The notes beneath the pieces were generated by a model. It worked only from the letters and a program-made list of their open reading frames with translations, made no database searches and had not been told where the DNA came from. 64,000 nucleotides of DNA, taken from Echinometra lucunter. Taxonomy: Eukaryota; Echinodermata; Echinoidea; Camarodonta; Echinometridae. Both the position numbers and the translations under genes were made by a program. Positions within the stretch are counted from its first letter, which is position 1. Each line of letters begins with the position of its first letter. The DNA is taken from the NCBI GenBank assembly GCA_029962745.1, contig CM057152.1, positions 25,214,766 to 25,278,765 of the forward strand, written 5' to 3'. Below are positions 22,721 to 35,077 of the stretch, piece after piece.

Positions 22721-23524
22721 GGGAACTCAGTATAATGAGGCCATTGGGATCAAAAGATTTTTGTTCTTGCCGTCATTTCATTATATCACAAAATACAAAA
22801 AAAAATGTACATATGAACTACATGTACACCAATGAATGCACAGAGTTCTGCTGCTGACGTTTATAAACTAATTTTTCAGCTATAAAGGTATTAAATCTTT
22901 GTATTAACGGTGGAATTTTGCACATTCGTACAATTAAATTCAACAATCATAATAATTAGTTTTCTCTGTCACCTTTGTACTACAGGACTAAGAAATGACT
23001 ATAATGCTCAAGTAGCATCCATAGAATAGTTACCAGTATCACGGGTGCAATGAGGAAAGCCAGATCCAAAGAAAATATCAAACAATGGTCATTATTATCC
23101 CCTCAGAATTAATTCAGCGTGCAGAGAGTTAATAATAACTTCATCCTCTGGATTAGCTGATAAAATGCTGGGTTATATCTTAAAATGTATTATAAGTACT
23201 AATTTTAGGCACTAAAGTTACGAGTAAGTCTGTCGCACTTGTGAGCTCATATCAATATGGAACGTCCACTGAATAGTGTACCACACTTCTTAAAACATTG
23301 CACTCATGAATATTCATGATGCATTAATTCAAGGGCAGCTGGCTATGCTGAGTTGTGAAAAAAAAGACAGCCAGGCTGGGCTCGTTGCATTTGCTGTAAT
23401 GTGATAAAAAGACGTAGCTCGCATGTATCACCTGCCAAACAGCTCGGTATCTCTTTACTTTGACTAAAATTCCTGCCATATGTGCCATGTTATCATTGAA
23501 AAAAATTATTTGCAAATAATTTAA
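22721..23524. other. insertion with a pogo-like left end, otherwise unassigned
   Basis: Begins ggggaactcagtataatgag and interrupts the TGACC array, which resumes at 23525. The right terminus is not clear. The contig-overlap duplication starts inside it at 22759. Confidence 0.4.
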
Positions 23525-24045
23525 AATACTTTTCTGACCCTACGACCTTTAACCTACATACCCAAAACTCTAATCAAACCGTCTACATATGGTGATACAA
23601 AGTAGGACTAAGTTTGAAGTTCATAACTCAAAAAGGTTCTCAAGATATCGTGTTAACAAGGCCAAAACCGGGATTTCAGAAGGGACCCCTGTGACCTTTA
23701 ACCTTTCTGCCCCAAAATCAAATCAGATTGTCTTCCTACGGTGATGGATACTAGTGTCTAGTTTGAAGTTCATACCTCAAATGTTTTTTCTTGAGATATC
23801 CTGTTAATGAGGCTAACACCTGAAATTTCATATATCTGACCTCTGTGATATTGACCTTTGACGTACATACCCAAAAAATCTAATGTGATCCTCTATCTGT
23901 GGTGATATATACCAGGACCAAGTTTGAAGTTCATACCTCAAACTGTTCTCAAAATATCACATTAATGAAAAAGCAAGACAGATGGACAGACAACTCCAAA
24001 ACATAATGCCTCTGGCACAACCTTCAGTGGGCGAAGGCATAAAAT
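23525..24045 (+). repeat. TGACCTTTGACC tandem units with a terminal hairpin
   Basis: Three diverged units of about 160 bp end in gatggacagacaactccaaa and taatgcctctggcac...gggcgaaggcata, the degenerate form of the hairpin seen at 26258-26293. Confidence 0.7.
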
Positions 24046-25087
24046 TTGTATGTCTAAACATGCTACAAATTCCTTGAGCAAGTTCATTCTGGGAACAGCA
24101 TATATAGTCAAGACCAATAATCATGAACAACTGCAAGCAAATCACTGGTGTTTCAGTTCAATATTCTCATTCCAAACAAATTCTACATTCTCATATTATA
24201 CACACCTTAAGTCTTGTATCTATACCCATCATTTGTAAGAACAACCCCTGGTGGACTGGGCCATAGGTTGCAGCTGAATGCAAAGGAGACAAGACACAGA
24301 CTTCACAAAATTAATATGCATTTCATGATTCATATAAGAGACTCCACAATAATGGTAGTTCAACATATGCCCCAGCCAATTGGTTCAGGCTTATATTTAT
24401 TCAGAAATAAAGGGCTGAGTTTGGGATAATGTTTATGTCCTGGACTGATATTGGGCAGTCAGTTACTGATGCTGAAGCATGTGTCATGGTACGAGTTAAG
24501 ACCAACAAATTTTGGAGTCTCAAACATTGTATAAGCCAATATTTTAGCGATTTGGGGCATGTCTGACATATTAGTGAGTTATTTTCATGTTTAAATGATG
24601 TTTCTATATTTAAATATAGCCATTTTACTGAATGGAAGGAAAACATCGTGAAATTAGCAAAAATTAAACACCTCGAAAATTTGAACTTATACCGTACTGC
24701 ATTTGATGTAGTGCAAGAGAATATGAAAATCTAAGAAGCTCATTCCCATCAACATGACACATACACAGTGAAATTGCATTTCAAGCATTTAGTGTTTCCA
24801 AGGGAGAAATCTTGATAATATAAGCTATTTTCATTTGAAAAATGTATAAGTACAACACTTTCCAGCAAAAATCTCCAAAGGTACGATCTTAAGTCATGTC
24901 CATAGCCAATACCATTCCTCCACATCACTTTTACATATATGCACAATGACTTCCTTTTCTCAGAAATGAACACTATTTCCAAAGCTTTCTCAAGCACTGA
25001 GAGTTGTCTTCAAAAAGGGAAGAGCATGAATTTAGAACGATGAACTTATCACTTCAGAATAGAAAAAAAATCATTATTGAGACATAC
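24046..25087. other. NDUFAF7 intron/flank, left copy
   Basis: Unique-looking AT-rich sequence between the TGACC array and exon E. No further exon recognised. Confidence 0.5.
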
Positions 25088-25193
25088 CTTTGTCACTAAC
25101 CATTTGTCTAAGGTAAGCAAAGTCTACATCAGCAGTAAGATCAGCAGTGCCCGGTTCACTTAACACATCATGCAGCTTGTGATCTTTGAAACC
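25088..25193 (-). CDS. NDUFAF7: NDUFAF7 exon E (left copy of the duplication)
   Basis: On the minus strand an AG acceptor (ctacacgtc on plus) is followed by 106 nt encoding GFKDHKLHDVLSEPGTADLT and then ADVDFAYLRQMVSDK plus one nucleotide, ending at a GT donor (gtatgtc). Vertebrate NDUFAF7 has DHKLHDVL..PGTADLTADVDF..LR at this place. It starts in phase 0 after exon D and ends in phase 1. It is identical to the exon at 37896-38001. NDUFAF7 is a mitochondrial matrix SAM-dependent methyltransferase needed for complex I assembly. The next exon was not found. Confidence 0.9.
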
Positions 25194-25449
25194 CTACACG
25201 TCATCATAAAAAATCAAGAAGAAAAAAACTAGAAAAAATGTGTTGTATCCATAGGACACGGATGCCCCCGCTTAATGTGATTAGTATTATTAAAGCATTT
25301 CTTTGTTATGTTATGAGATGTTGATTTCATTCTTCATCTTGCATTTAAAAAGTGAATTAAAGTCAGATGCACATTTGTGTATTTCAAAACCAATAAATCA
25401 ACTAGTGACATACCAAACTAGATGAATCCTTGACCACGCACGGTCAAAA

Positions 25450-26293
25450 TTTATGCCTCCGCCATTGTCAGATTGGAAATTATGGCACATTCATGTTGAT
25501 TTTTCTATTTTCATGTATAAAATGACATCTTTGACCTTGTGACCCCCAAATCTAATGAGACTATTATGAGACTTCCATATGCATACATGAGCCAAGTTTG
25601 GAGATGAGCCGTCGCAGAATTAAGTTATTGCAAGAACAAGCAATTTTCATGTATATAATGACCACAATGACCTTTGAACTTGAGACCCCAAAATCTAATC
25701 AGATCATTGTCCCTCCCATATGCATACATAAGTCAAGTTTGAAGTTGATCCATCAAATGGTTGTTGAGTTATCGCGAGAACAAACCATTTCTATGTACAT
25801 CATGGCCTCTATGACCTTTGACCTTTGACCTTGAGACCCCCAAATCTAATCAGATCATTGTCCCTCCCATATGCATACATGAACCAAGTTTGAAGTTGAT
25901 CAGTCAAATGGTTGAGTTATGGTGAAAATAAACCATTTCTATGTACATAATGACCTATGACCTTTGACCTTTGATCTTGTGACCCCAAAATCTAATCAGA
26001 TCATTGTCCCTTCCATGTGCATGCATGAGTCAAGTTTGAAGCCAATCTGTCAAATGGTTCATAAGTTATCGCAAGAACGAGCAATTTTTATGGGTATTAT
26101 TACCTCTATGACCTTGACCTTTGACCTTGAGACACCAAAATCTAATCAGATCATTGTCCCTCCCATATGCATACACGAGCCCAGTTTGAAGTTCTAAGTT
26201 ATCGCGAGAACGAAAACGGGACGGACGGATGTACGGACGGACGACCCTAAAAACATAATGCCTCCGCCAACCACCTACGCTGGGCGGAGGCAT
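25450..26293. mobile_element. TGACCTTTGACC element with TATGCCTCCGCC ends
   Basis: Starts tttatgcctccgcc (25450) and ends in a hairpin taatgcctccgcc ... ggcggaggcata (26256-26294). Inside are about five tandem units (period ~125-150 bp). Each has tgacctttgacct-type motifs, aatctaatcagatcattgtcc, ccatatgcatacatgag and agtttgaagttgatc. A ggacggacggac run precedes the 3' hairpin. No protein is encoded. TGACCTTTGACC is the reverse complement of a DR1 nuclear-receptor site. Confidence 0.75.
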
Positions 26294-26379
26294 AAAAATT
26301 ATGAATTCGAACTTTAGCTGTATGTCACTGCTGTCTAGTGACATACCAAAAATGATTAAAATCCATCAAACATTTCAGA

Positions 26380-27051
26380 AGTTATACGGATGGGAAACCA
26401 CTTTTTTGACTGATTTGCACATATAATGAAGTGTGACCTTTGACCTGCAGACTCCAAATTAAAACGTGACTTGTATTTTAGTGTCATCTACCTACACACC
26501 AAAAATGATTAAAATAGGTCCAATATTTCTTGCAGTTATCGCACGGAAACCAATTCGCATTTATAATGAGCTGTGATCTTTGACCTTTGATCTGCGGACT
26601 CTGAATTCCAACTTGACCTGTATTTTAATGTCATCTACCTACACACCAAAATTTATTACAATCTGTCTAATATTATTCAAGTTATCGTGCGGAAACCAAT
26701 TTGGGAAGGACGGAAGGACGGACAGAAGGATGGACAGACAGGTGCAACGCTTAATGCTCCCTCCAGACTTTTTTCTGCAGGGGCATAAAAAAGAAGGCAA
26801 TAGCCATAATGCGTCTCGCCACATTCGTGTGCAATCATTCTTCCAGGTAAATTATGATATTTGATCTCATTTGACCTCTGACCTACAAATGTGACCTTTG
26901 ACCCCAAATAACATTGAGGTCCCTGTAAAGCATCTACCATCCCAGTTAGGTTACAAAGGGGCTCATGGTTTGAAAGTTACCAACCCCAGTAGAAACTAGC
27001 AAGTAAACCTCATTTGACCTTTGACCCCCAAGTAACATTGAGGTCCCTATA
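26380..27051 (+). repeat. further TGACC repeat units
   Basis: Two related units end with a degenerate hairpin (taatgctccctccag ... ctgcaggggcata, about 26752-26790). Two units of a third type follow (catttgacctttgacccc, then aacattgaggtccct). The foldback element at 27052 is inserted in the last one. Confidence 0.7.
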
Positions 27052-28275
27052 CCGTGTGTCCCTCCAAAAAACTTTACACTTTTGAAATGGCTGCCAAATA
27101 AAAATTATGTGATTCTGGCGGAAAAGGTTTATATTTATGGATAGCTCATGGACTCAACTTTCACATGAGACCAAAAAGGCTGAAAATAATTCATGCTTGG
27201 GTGAGCACTGCTCACTTTTGTAAAGGGTATGAAAATTAGGATGCGCAGGAATTGCCCCTTCCAATTTGTGAGAGGTAAGTCCTTTGGAGGTTACAAAATT
27301 GAGGGTGATATGATAAATTCATGATCGGTTGCAATCAGTTTAGGTTTGCTGAGTGAATTTTATGGTTTATTAAATCAAAATTTTATGCATGAGTGAACAG
27401 GAATTGCATTCATTATTGTAGCATTGTACCTTTCCCTGGTAGACTCAGTGGTGTGTTCATGGGAGTCAGGATTGGGTGATGGTACATGGTGCAGGGGAGG
27501 TGAGATGTAAGGTAGGACTTTGTTGGGTAGATGGGATAAGGGTTAAGAGGACATGCATGCCCCCCCCCCCCTCTCTCTCTCTCTCTCTCTTCCTGGGTGT
27601 GCTTGTGCATATCTTGACAATTCATATCCGTTGGTCTACTCTCCAAAATATCCCGACGACATTCCCTCATCCCGAATTCTACCTGCATTTCCAAAATTGG
27701 ACTGGGACTGGTATCACACATTGACACCTGAAGTCAATCGCATTCTATCGGTCAATCAATCAATACCGTAAGTTAGACAATCAACATTTAGGTATCAGTC
27801 AACTTATCAACAATGTATCAATCAATTAATCAATAAAGCATTCAGTCAACAATCAGCTGTTTCAATCAATGAATTATTCAATAAATCAATCATAATTAAT
27901 CAGTAACTCAGTCAATCACTCAATCAAAGTACATCCAACCAACCAGTCATTTTAATAGCAGTTGAGTTTTGGACAAGAAATACGGTACAGTGTAACACAA
28001 ATTGGTAAAATGAACATGTCAGTCTTTGTTTTCAGTTCATTTTCATTCATTTCAATTTTACAACTGTTTTATCCATCTTGTAAGAGAAAAAAGAGGGGAA
28101 AATAACTGATAATGGAAACTAAAAATCAAAGTCTGCTAGTTCAATGGTCAACATGTCCACCTCCTCCTTCGATGCACAATTTTGCTCTCTTCATAAGGGA
28201 TAAGGGAAGGTGGTTTGGATATTTTGGAGTGGAGACCAAAGAATGTGAATTGTCAAGATATGCACACAGGAAACA

Positions 28276-28309
<34 letters not shown>

Positions 28310-28839
28310 GGGGGGGGGGCGGGGGTGCATACTGTCCTCTTGACCCTTATCCCATCTAGCCAACAAACTCTTACCCTATCTCACCCCCCCCCCCCCTGCA
28401 ACATGTACTATCACCCAATCCTGACTCCCATGAACACACCACTGAGTCTACCAGGGAAAGGTACAATGCTACAATAATGAATGCAATTCCTGTTCACTCA
28501 TGCATAAAATTTTGATTTAATAAAACATAAAATTCACCCAGCAAACCTAAACTGATCGCAACTGATCATGAATTCATCATATCACCCTCAATTCTGTAAC
28601 CTCCAAAGGACTCATCTCTCACAAATTGAAACGTGCAATTCCTGTGCAACATAATTTTCATACCCTTTAGAAAAGTGAGCAGTGCTCACCCAAGCATGAA
28701 TTATTTTCGGCCTTTTTGGTCTCGTATGAAAGTTGAATCCATGAGCTATCTATACATGTAAACCTTTTCCTCCAGAATCATGTATTTTTTTATTTGGCAG
28801 CCATTTCAAAAGTGTAAAGTTTTTTTGGGGGACACACGG
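27052..28839. mobile_element. 1.8-kb foldback element with ~700-bp arms (left copy)
   Basis: Ends ccgtgtgtccctcc and, reversed, ccgtgtgtcccccc. Arms run to about 27740 and from about 28140. The arms contain complementary (ct)n/(ag)n and poly-C/poly-G runs, and the loop is a run of atcaatcaat motifs. TA flanks both sides. The flanks join into an uninterrupted TGACC unit (aggtccctagagcaaatacc versus the neighbouring aggtccctgtaaagcatcta), so the insertion is exact. No transposase is seen. Confidence 0.85.
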
Positions 28840-29272
28840 TAGAGCAAATACCATCCAAGTCTGGTTTCAAACGGGCAAATGGTCATAAAGTTATTCTAGT
28901 TTTTATATAAGCATTATATACGAACAGAAGGACGCCACTATGGATCGCTTACTCTCGCTCCACCTCAGCTCGACAAAAATGAATTTTCACACCACTTTTT
29001 CTGTCATAAGGTTACACAGAGCTCACACTAATTCCTATATATAAAGTGCAATAGGGTAATAAGAATGAAACTTCAGTTTCAGTTTCGCATATGTTTCCAT
29101 ACAATAGATTCACATTTCTATAATGAAAACATGTCTTCAGTATACATAAATGGTTATTTGTCAGAATGTTTATAAGTAGAGGCTTGTAGGTAAGGTGATC
29201 CCTTATTGCCATATTTATTTTTGTTGTGTGCTGAAATTGTGGCAGTTATGGTTTGTCAAAAATTATATTTCA
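28840..29272. other. intronic sequence
   Basis: Flank of the TGACC unit followed by AT-rich sequence without recognised features. Confidence 0.4.
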
Positions 29273-30520
29273 GGTATAGATACTGAAGGAAATATTCAGA
29301 AAATTACTCAGTATGCAGATGATACAACCCTTTTCTTAGATGGATCAAATGAGCCTCCGTACAGTGCCCCATCTGTGCTTGAGAATTTTTATTCAAGGAC
29401 TGAAAATTAATGAAGGTAAAACTAAAATTGTTTGGATTGGATCAAAAAAATATAGCCCATACAGAATCAAACCAAAAATGAAACTCTTGTGGGTTGACAA
29501 TGGTTGCTTCACATGTTTAGGTATAAACTTTTCTTTAAACTTGAATAACAGTGTATCTTTAAATTATATTCCAGCCCTAAATAAGGTAAAATGCCTAATT
29601 CAAGTTTGGTGAAACAAGAACATAACCCCATTAGGTAAAGTAACTCTTGTTCAAATATTTTTTCCTTCACAATTTAATTATTTAATTTTGTCCTTGTCAA
29701 ATCCATCACCTGTGTTTATAAAAGAACTGTATAGACTCCTATTCAGTTTTTTGTGGAAAAAAAATCCAATTGTATCAAAAGAATTCAGATGTATAATTCC
29801 TATATGGAAGGCGGTGTGAAGATGGTAAACAGTGAATGTTTCTTTTCTTTGCTAAACTAACTTGGATTCAAAGAATGTATAATGGATTCATTGACGGTAT
29901 ATTGCTTAAAATTCTTTTTTGAATGCTTATTCTCAGATTGCAATTTTTCACTTTATAGTCATGGCTATTTATAAGAGTTTGTTGATCTAATAATGAATCC
30001 ATTTTGGAAAGATGTAATTTCTTCATGTGTAGTTTTAGGAAAGCAAATAGATGCTTCAGTAAAAGAGAATTTCTTTCTGAACTCCTTTGTCACAATGAAG
30101 ACATTGTTATAAATAGAAATCTTGTTAATTTCAGACACTGGAGCCAAAAGGGTTAAAGATATGTCAATGACTTAATTGGGACAGATGGTTAGGTTTTAAG
30201 TAGACAAAGAATTATTATTGAAAAATACAATATTTCCATTGACTACCTAACATATTTCATTATACAACAAGAGATAAGTGAAAAGTTGGAAAGTTTTTCA
30301 CAACCTGTCGATGTTTTTGTCAAGTTAACCACCCCACTTAGACCACATATTAGTATTTTGATGAAGCAATGTAAAAGGATGTATTACAAATATTTATGTT
30401 CCACTGGTGAAGGAAAAGGTATTGAATACGTTCAAAAGGAAAGAAAGAGGGGAAGAGAAAATCCAAAAATAAATTTCACTAGAGAAATGGTGTTGTTTTA
30501 ATTCTATACCATTTCAAACA
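29273..30520 (+). pseudogene. Tx1/L1-clade LINE reverse transcriptase fragment (left copy)
   Basis: Plus-strand frames with shifts read QYADDTTLFLDGS (the RT motif C box), then INEGKTKIVWIGSKKYSPYR, CFTCLGINFSLNLNN and GKVTLVQIFFPSQFNYL. Next come GGVKMVNSECFFSLLKLTW, NPFWKDVISSCVVLGKQID and an acidic/aromatic tail near 30240-30480. This is the RT C-half and C-terminal domain of Tx1/L1-like LINEs. The 5' part (endonuclease and RT fingers) is missing, as expected for a 5'-truncated insertion. Non-functional. Confidence 0.75.
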
Positions 30521-30629
30521 ATACAAGCACATCAGTGATGTGGTGCTCATCAAGCATCTGGCAAGAAATTCACACAATTTTAATTTTCAACCAATTTGAC
30601 ACTATAATGATTAGCAAAACTTCTAGATA
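30521..30629. other. short spacer
   Basis: Non-coding sequence between the LINE fragment and the tandem repeat. Confidence 0.4.
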
Positions 30630-32060
30630 TCTTCAAATTTTTGCAACAAAATTTTAAAATTCTGTGTAGAAGTTCGGTGTACCTCACATAGCTCTACCAA
30701 ATGAAACCAAAAAAATCGAGCTCGGTCAACAAATGAAGGAGAAGAAGCATTTTTTGTGATTTTCGAATAAATTTTGCATAAGTTAGCATAAATAATTTTT
30801 TAGACAAAATTTCAAAATTCTGTGTAGAAGTTCAGTGTACCTCATGTAGCTCTACCAGATGAAACAAACAAAAAAAAAATCAAAATCAGTCCACAAATGA
30901 AGAAGCATTTCTTCTCATTTTTGAATAAATTTTGCATAAATTAGCATAATTTTTGCAACTATATTTCAAAATTTTATGTAGAAGTTCGGTGTACCTCACA
31001 TAGCTCTACCAGACAAAACAAAACAAAAATCATTGTGGTTCGACAATGAAGCAGAAGAAGCATTTTTTTTGTATTTTCGAATAAATTTGGCATAAAATTA
31101 GCATAATTTTTGTGACAAAATTTCAAAATTCTGTGTGGAAGTTTGGTTACCTCATGTAGCTCTACCAGATGAAACCAAAAAAAAAAAAAAAAATCAAAAT
31201 CAGGTTGACAAATGAAGAAGCATTTTTTGTCACTTGGAATAAATTTTGCATAAATTAGCAAATTTTGCAACAAAATTTCAAAAATTTTTGTAGAAGTTCA
31301 GTGTACCTCACATAGCTCTACCAGATGAAACAATAAAAAAAATCATAATCGGTCGACAATGAAGCAGAAGAAGCATTTTTTGTGATTTTCGAATAAATTT
31401 CGCATAAGTTAGCATAAATAATTTTTTTAAACCAAACTTCAAAATTCTGTGTAGAAGTTGGTGTACCTCATGTGCTCCACCAGATGAAACCCCCCCCCCC
31501 AAAAAAAAAAATATCAAAATCGGTCGACAAATGAAGAAGCATTTCTTGTCATTTTTTAATAAATTTTGCATAAATTAGCATAATTTTTGAAGTTCGGTGG
31601 TACCTCACAAAGTGCTACCAGATGAAACAAAAAAAAAATCAAAATCGGTCGACAAATGAAGCAGAAAAAGGAAGTTTTGTGATTTTCGAATAATTTCACA
31701 TAAGTTAGCAGCAAATAATATTTTAGACAAAATTTCAAAATTCTGTGTAGAAGTTCAGTGTACCTCTATAGCTCTACCAGATCAAACCCCCCAAAAAACA
31801 AACAAAATCGGTCAACAAATGAAGCATTTTTTGTGATTTTCGAAAAATGTGCATAAATTAGCACATTTAATGAGTTTTCAAAATTCTGCGTAGAAGTTTT
31901 GAATCTCCCACCTAGTGTCATCATATAATGCAAACGGAATTGAAATTGGGTAAGAACGATGAAGAAGAAGCATTTTGAAATTGTGGATGACGATGGACGC
32001 CAGACGATGGACGCTGGACGCCACGCCACGGCATTCGGGCCGGATGAGCTAATAAGACAT
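30630..32060. repeat. ~155-bp tandem repeat, about nine units (left copy)
   Basis: Each unit has aaaattctgtgtagaagttc, ggtgtacctcacatagctct, accagatgaaac, caaaatcggtcgacaaatga, agaagcattttttgtg and gcataaattagcat. Starts of the gtagaagtt block are at about 30665, 30822, 30977, 31134, 31290, 31450, 31595, 31746 and 31890. The array ends in gatggacgccagacgatgga and ggccggatgagctaataag. Confidence 0.9.
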
Positions 32061-33111
32061 TACAATCAGGTGGTTCCAATACTGCTTATTCAATTTCATT
32101 ACCCAACAATTTGTATTGTGCAAAATCCAAGTTAATCAAGTAGTACTTGTACATTCTGTTCATCCCATGATGAAACTATCTGATATTTTTTTCTTTGAAT
32201 GTCACCTTGTTAGGAGTGTATGGCAATACCTTGGAAAGTAATTGTTGAAAGATGCAAACCTGTATCAAATTAACTAAAGAAAATGTTCTTTTTGGAATTA
32301 CACCCACTTAGTTTAATAGAGCCTTAAATACTTATTATTTGGTAAAATGGATGATATATATGTATAAAATTAAATTGGCTGGAATTCGCCTCATGCCACA
32401 GAAATCCTTAACAAGGTAAAGAATTATTTCATGTATGAGAAAGCTATTTCTTGTGAAAACTTGAAGCAAGATTCTTGTTGAAAGATGTTGGTCAAACGTG
32501 ATAAGTCTTTTCGACTAATGTCGAAAAGATGTTTTATTTGGCAATGTTGATACAGTTTTGCATCTTCAGCTCTGTTTTCTCTCTACTAATATTGGTATTA
32601 TGTTTTTGTACTGATAGTGATACAGTATGTATTTCATCGCAAGATTGCATGTGATGAGTCATTGTTTTGTTATTGTTATACACCCAATAGCTGATTTTTT
32701 GCACATTATGAATGCAAATGTAAACAGAACTTTTATTTAATAAAAATGCCCTACTGTTGGGGAAACATGGTTAAAGCAAAATAAACCAATTTCTTTTAAA
32801 TTCTTTCAGCTGCATCCCATAAAGTCCAATATCCATTTTAAATCTGCAAATATTCACAAATGCAATAATTTTGCATACTTTAAAGGAGCACTTAACAATT
32901 CATCATAGATAATGCTGCTATAGTTCTATACTACAATGTAGTCTCGTGGGTTTGATAGGAATGTAGTTTAGCGATATTGATTCCCTCCAAGTATCTGCAA
33001 TATTGAAGAACTATATAAATATGAACTAATAAAACAGTAAATTATTTGAATATATGTCATGATTATACACAAAATCTTGGATAAAGAGGTGCTTTTGAAG
33101 TTGAAATTTAC
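32061..33111. other. NDUFAF7 intron D-E, left copy
   Basis: AT-rich intronic sequence with no further exon seen. Confidence 0.5.
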
Positions 33112-33257
33112 CCTTAATGTGTCGGTTTTGGTCCCATCTGGTCCATAGTCCACATGAGTGCCATACCACCATGCTGTATGATTCGATTAGCCATTTTCTT
33201 GGACTATACTGTTGCTGCAGCTGGACATACCTCTACATGGTCTCGAGTTTCAGAAGC
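33112..33257 (-). pseudogene. NDUFAF7: NDUFAF7 exon D, left copy (frame broken)
   Basis: Counterpart of 45946-46089 but 146 nt instead of 144. It has several one-base indels (for example in the stretches for NGGMAL and VQEMANR), so it cannot be translated through. Splice sites are kept (GT donor at 33110-33111, AG acceptor at 33258-33259). The indel pattern looks like uncorrected long-read error rather than slow decay. Confidence 0.85.
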
Positions 33258-33633
33258 CTAGCAGCAAGTATAAATGATTACAGTGGAAAGTCCAGATGAT
33301 GATGAAGAGAAATGGAAGCATTGTAAATGACCTTGCTATATATATATATATATATATATACTTTGCTACGAAACAGTACGTATGGTTAAATACAGTGTCT
33401 GCAAATTGCACTCTTGGGAAGTTCAGATAATGGAATAGATGTCTTTAAGTTTTTAAAAGGTTCAGACATCTCCTGGGCTAAGAGATCCATATTTCATCAG
33501 ATTAATTCATGAACTAATAATGCTAAATGGAGTGGAAATCTGCTAAAGACAACTGAACAAGATTTACACCTAACCATATTGGATGAGAAAATGTCCCATT
33601 TGGAATAATTAAGGAATAAAGTTCAAATCTAAC

Positions 33634-33751
33634 CTGGATATATAAATTGGAAGCCGGTGTTGGACTGGTGAAAGCACAAACCTCAGATCATGTGCACTGT
33701 TGGAATCATCGTCAATATCAACCATTATTTCTCGCCACCCTGTAGAGTTTT
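33634..33751 (-). pseudogene. NDUFAF7: NDUFAF7 exon C, left copy (frame broken)
   Basis: Counterpart of 46468-46587, 118 nt instead of 120. One base is missing near the 5' end (tagagttt versus tagaagttt on plus) and another in ttggactggtg versus ttggagctggtg. Splice sites are kept. Confidence 0.85.
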
Positions 33752-33986
33752 CTGTAAAGCCGTGATTTTTTTAAGAAACAAAACAAAAAACATACAAAAT
33801 AGGAAAAAACCCACATTTTCAGTAATCGGCCATGAAGATATGCATAATCAAAACATTCAATATACAGATGTAGAGATTCTTGGTAAACATAAAGATATAT
33901 ATATTTATCAAAATCTGAATCAAACTGTACAAAACAAAAATAAACATTGTTTTATTTATTCGTGAATTGTCAAAAAACCTGCATAC

Positions 33987-34044
33987 CTGAAATTTGTGAA
34001 TGGGTAAGGCATCAAAGAACCATGAGCAAGGAAGCATGTGAAAC
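33987..34044 (-). pseudogene. NDUFAF7: NDUFAF7 exon B, left copy (frame broken)
   Basis: Counterpart of 46821-46879, 58 nt instead of 59 (aagaaccatgag versus aagaactcatgag). The acceptor AG is changed (aaaccgtgg versus aaaccttgg on plus), so this copy could not be spliced as written. Confidence 0.85.
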
Positions 34045-35077
34045 CGTGGCAAAACAGAAATGACAAAAATCATTTTTTCAGCAAAGTGAAGAATTGTACA
34101 TCTCCTCATATCAATGTAGATTATATTGTAAATAAAACATAAAAGTAAAATTTATCATTTGTGAATGACAAAGCTTAATTCTTATAATTCTTTATGAATT
34201 TTGGAAGAAAAGTTAACCTTTTTACTACCAGACTTACTGTATCTAGTTCCCATAGGCTTATAACAGAACGATCATGTTTCCATTAGAAATAGGTTAATAT
34301 TCAAGTTCAGTTAGAAATGAAACTACAATTTTACTATTACAGCACTCAGAAAGTATTCAAAATACAGTAATCAATACTCGTACTGGAAGGATATCAACAG
34401 GCTTTAGGGCACATTTAGGAATCACTCTGAGAGTTCCAGATTATTTAATCTTGGCACCATAAAGTAACAATCTAAGATGTTAGTACAATCACAGGGTACT
34501 TCATGTATATGACTAATTCAGTAATGTCAGACTGCACAAGGACAGTAGCAGTAAAGAGTGAAGAGTCTGAAACCCCTCAAGTCAACAAGTGTAAATAAGC
34601 ACAAAACAAAAACTAGGTTCCCCCTAAAACAAATCTCTGTAATTTTATAATCTGGAACCTTTGAGGAAATCTGAACAGAGAATCTTGGAGTAGCTATACT
34701 TCTCAGCTACATTTTATGTAAAATTCAGGGGAAATCATTCAGTCACGGCTTCAGTGAACATGCACTAAAAAATGGTCACTTTTTAAACTTCATAAGCCTA
34801 ATTTCATAACTGTGATTCAATGATACTGGAACAAATTTCTTATTTTTAGCATTAGAAGGCTGTGAACATATGTTTTATGTGCTTCCTAACATACCAAATA
34901 ACCTCCAGCAATATGTTCATAATACGGAATGACTATAATTATTTCATTATTTGATTATTAACAGTTAAAGTGATCCATATGAGATTATGACAATGTGATT
35001 TAAGATGTCAGGGCACTGGCATTAATCCCTGGGGATTGGGTTGTGTACAAAATATACCCCCACTTTTTAAAAAGAAA
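34045..35077. other. NDUFAF7 intron A-B, left copy, to the gap
   Basis: AT-rich intronic sequence. From about 34695 it carries one arm of the inverted repeat that is complete at 47533-48451. The contig stops in the loop of that repeat. Confidence 0.6.

Larger units (their letters stand above)
22759..35077. repeat. 12.3-kb duplicated block, left copy
   Basis: Matches 35578-47918 from end to end in the same orientation and order. The two start at the same base after the 500-N gap and stop at the same base before it. Differences are mostly one-base indels in homopolymers with a few substitutions. It contains NDUFAF7 exons E, D, C and B, the last three with frame-breaking indels. Confidence 0.95.
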
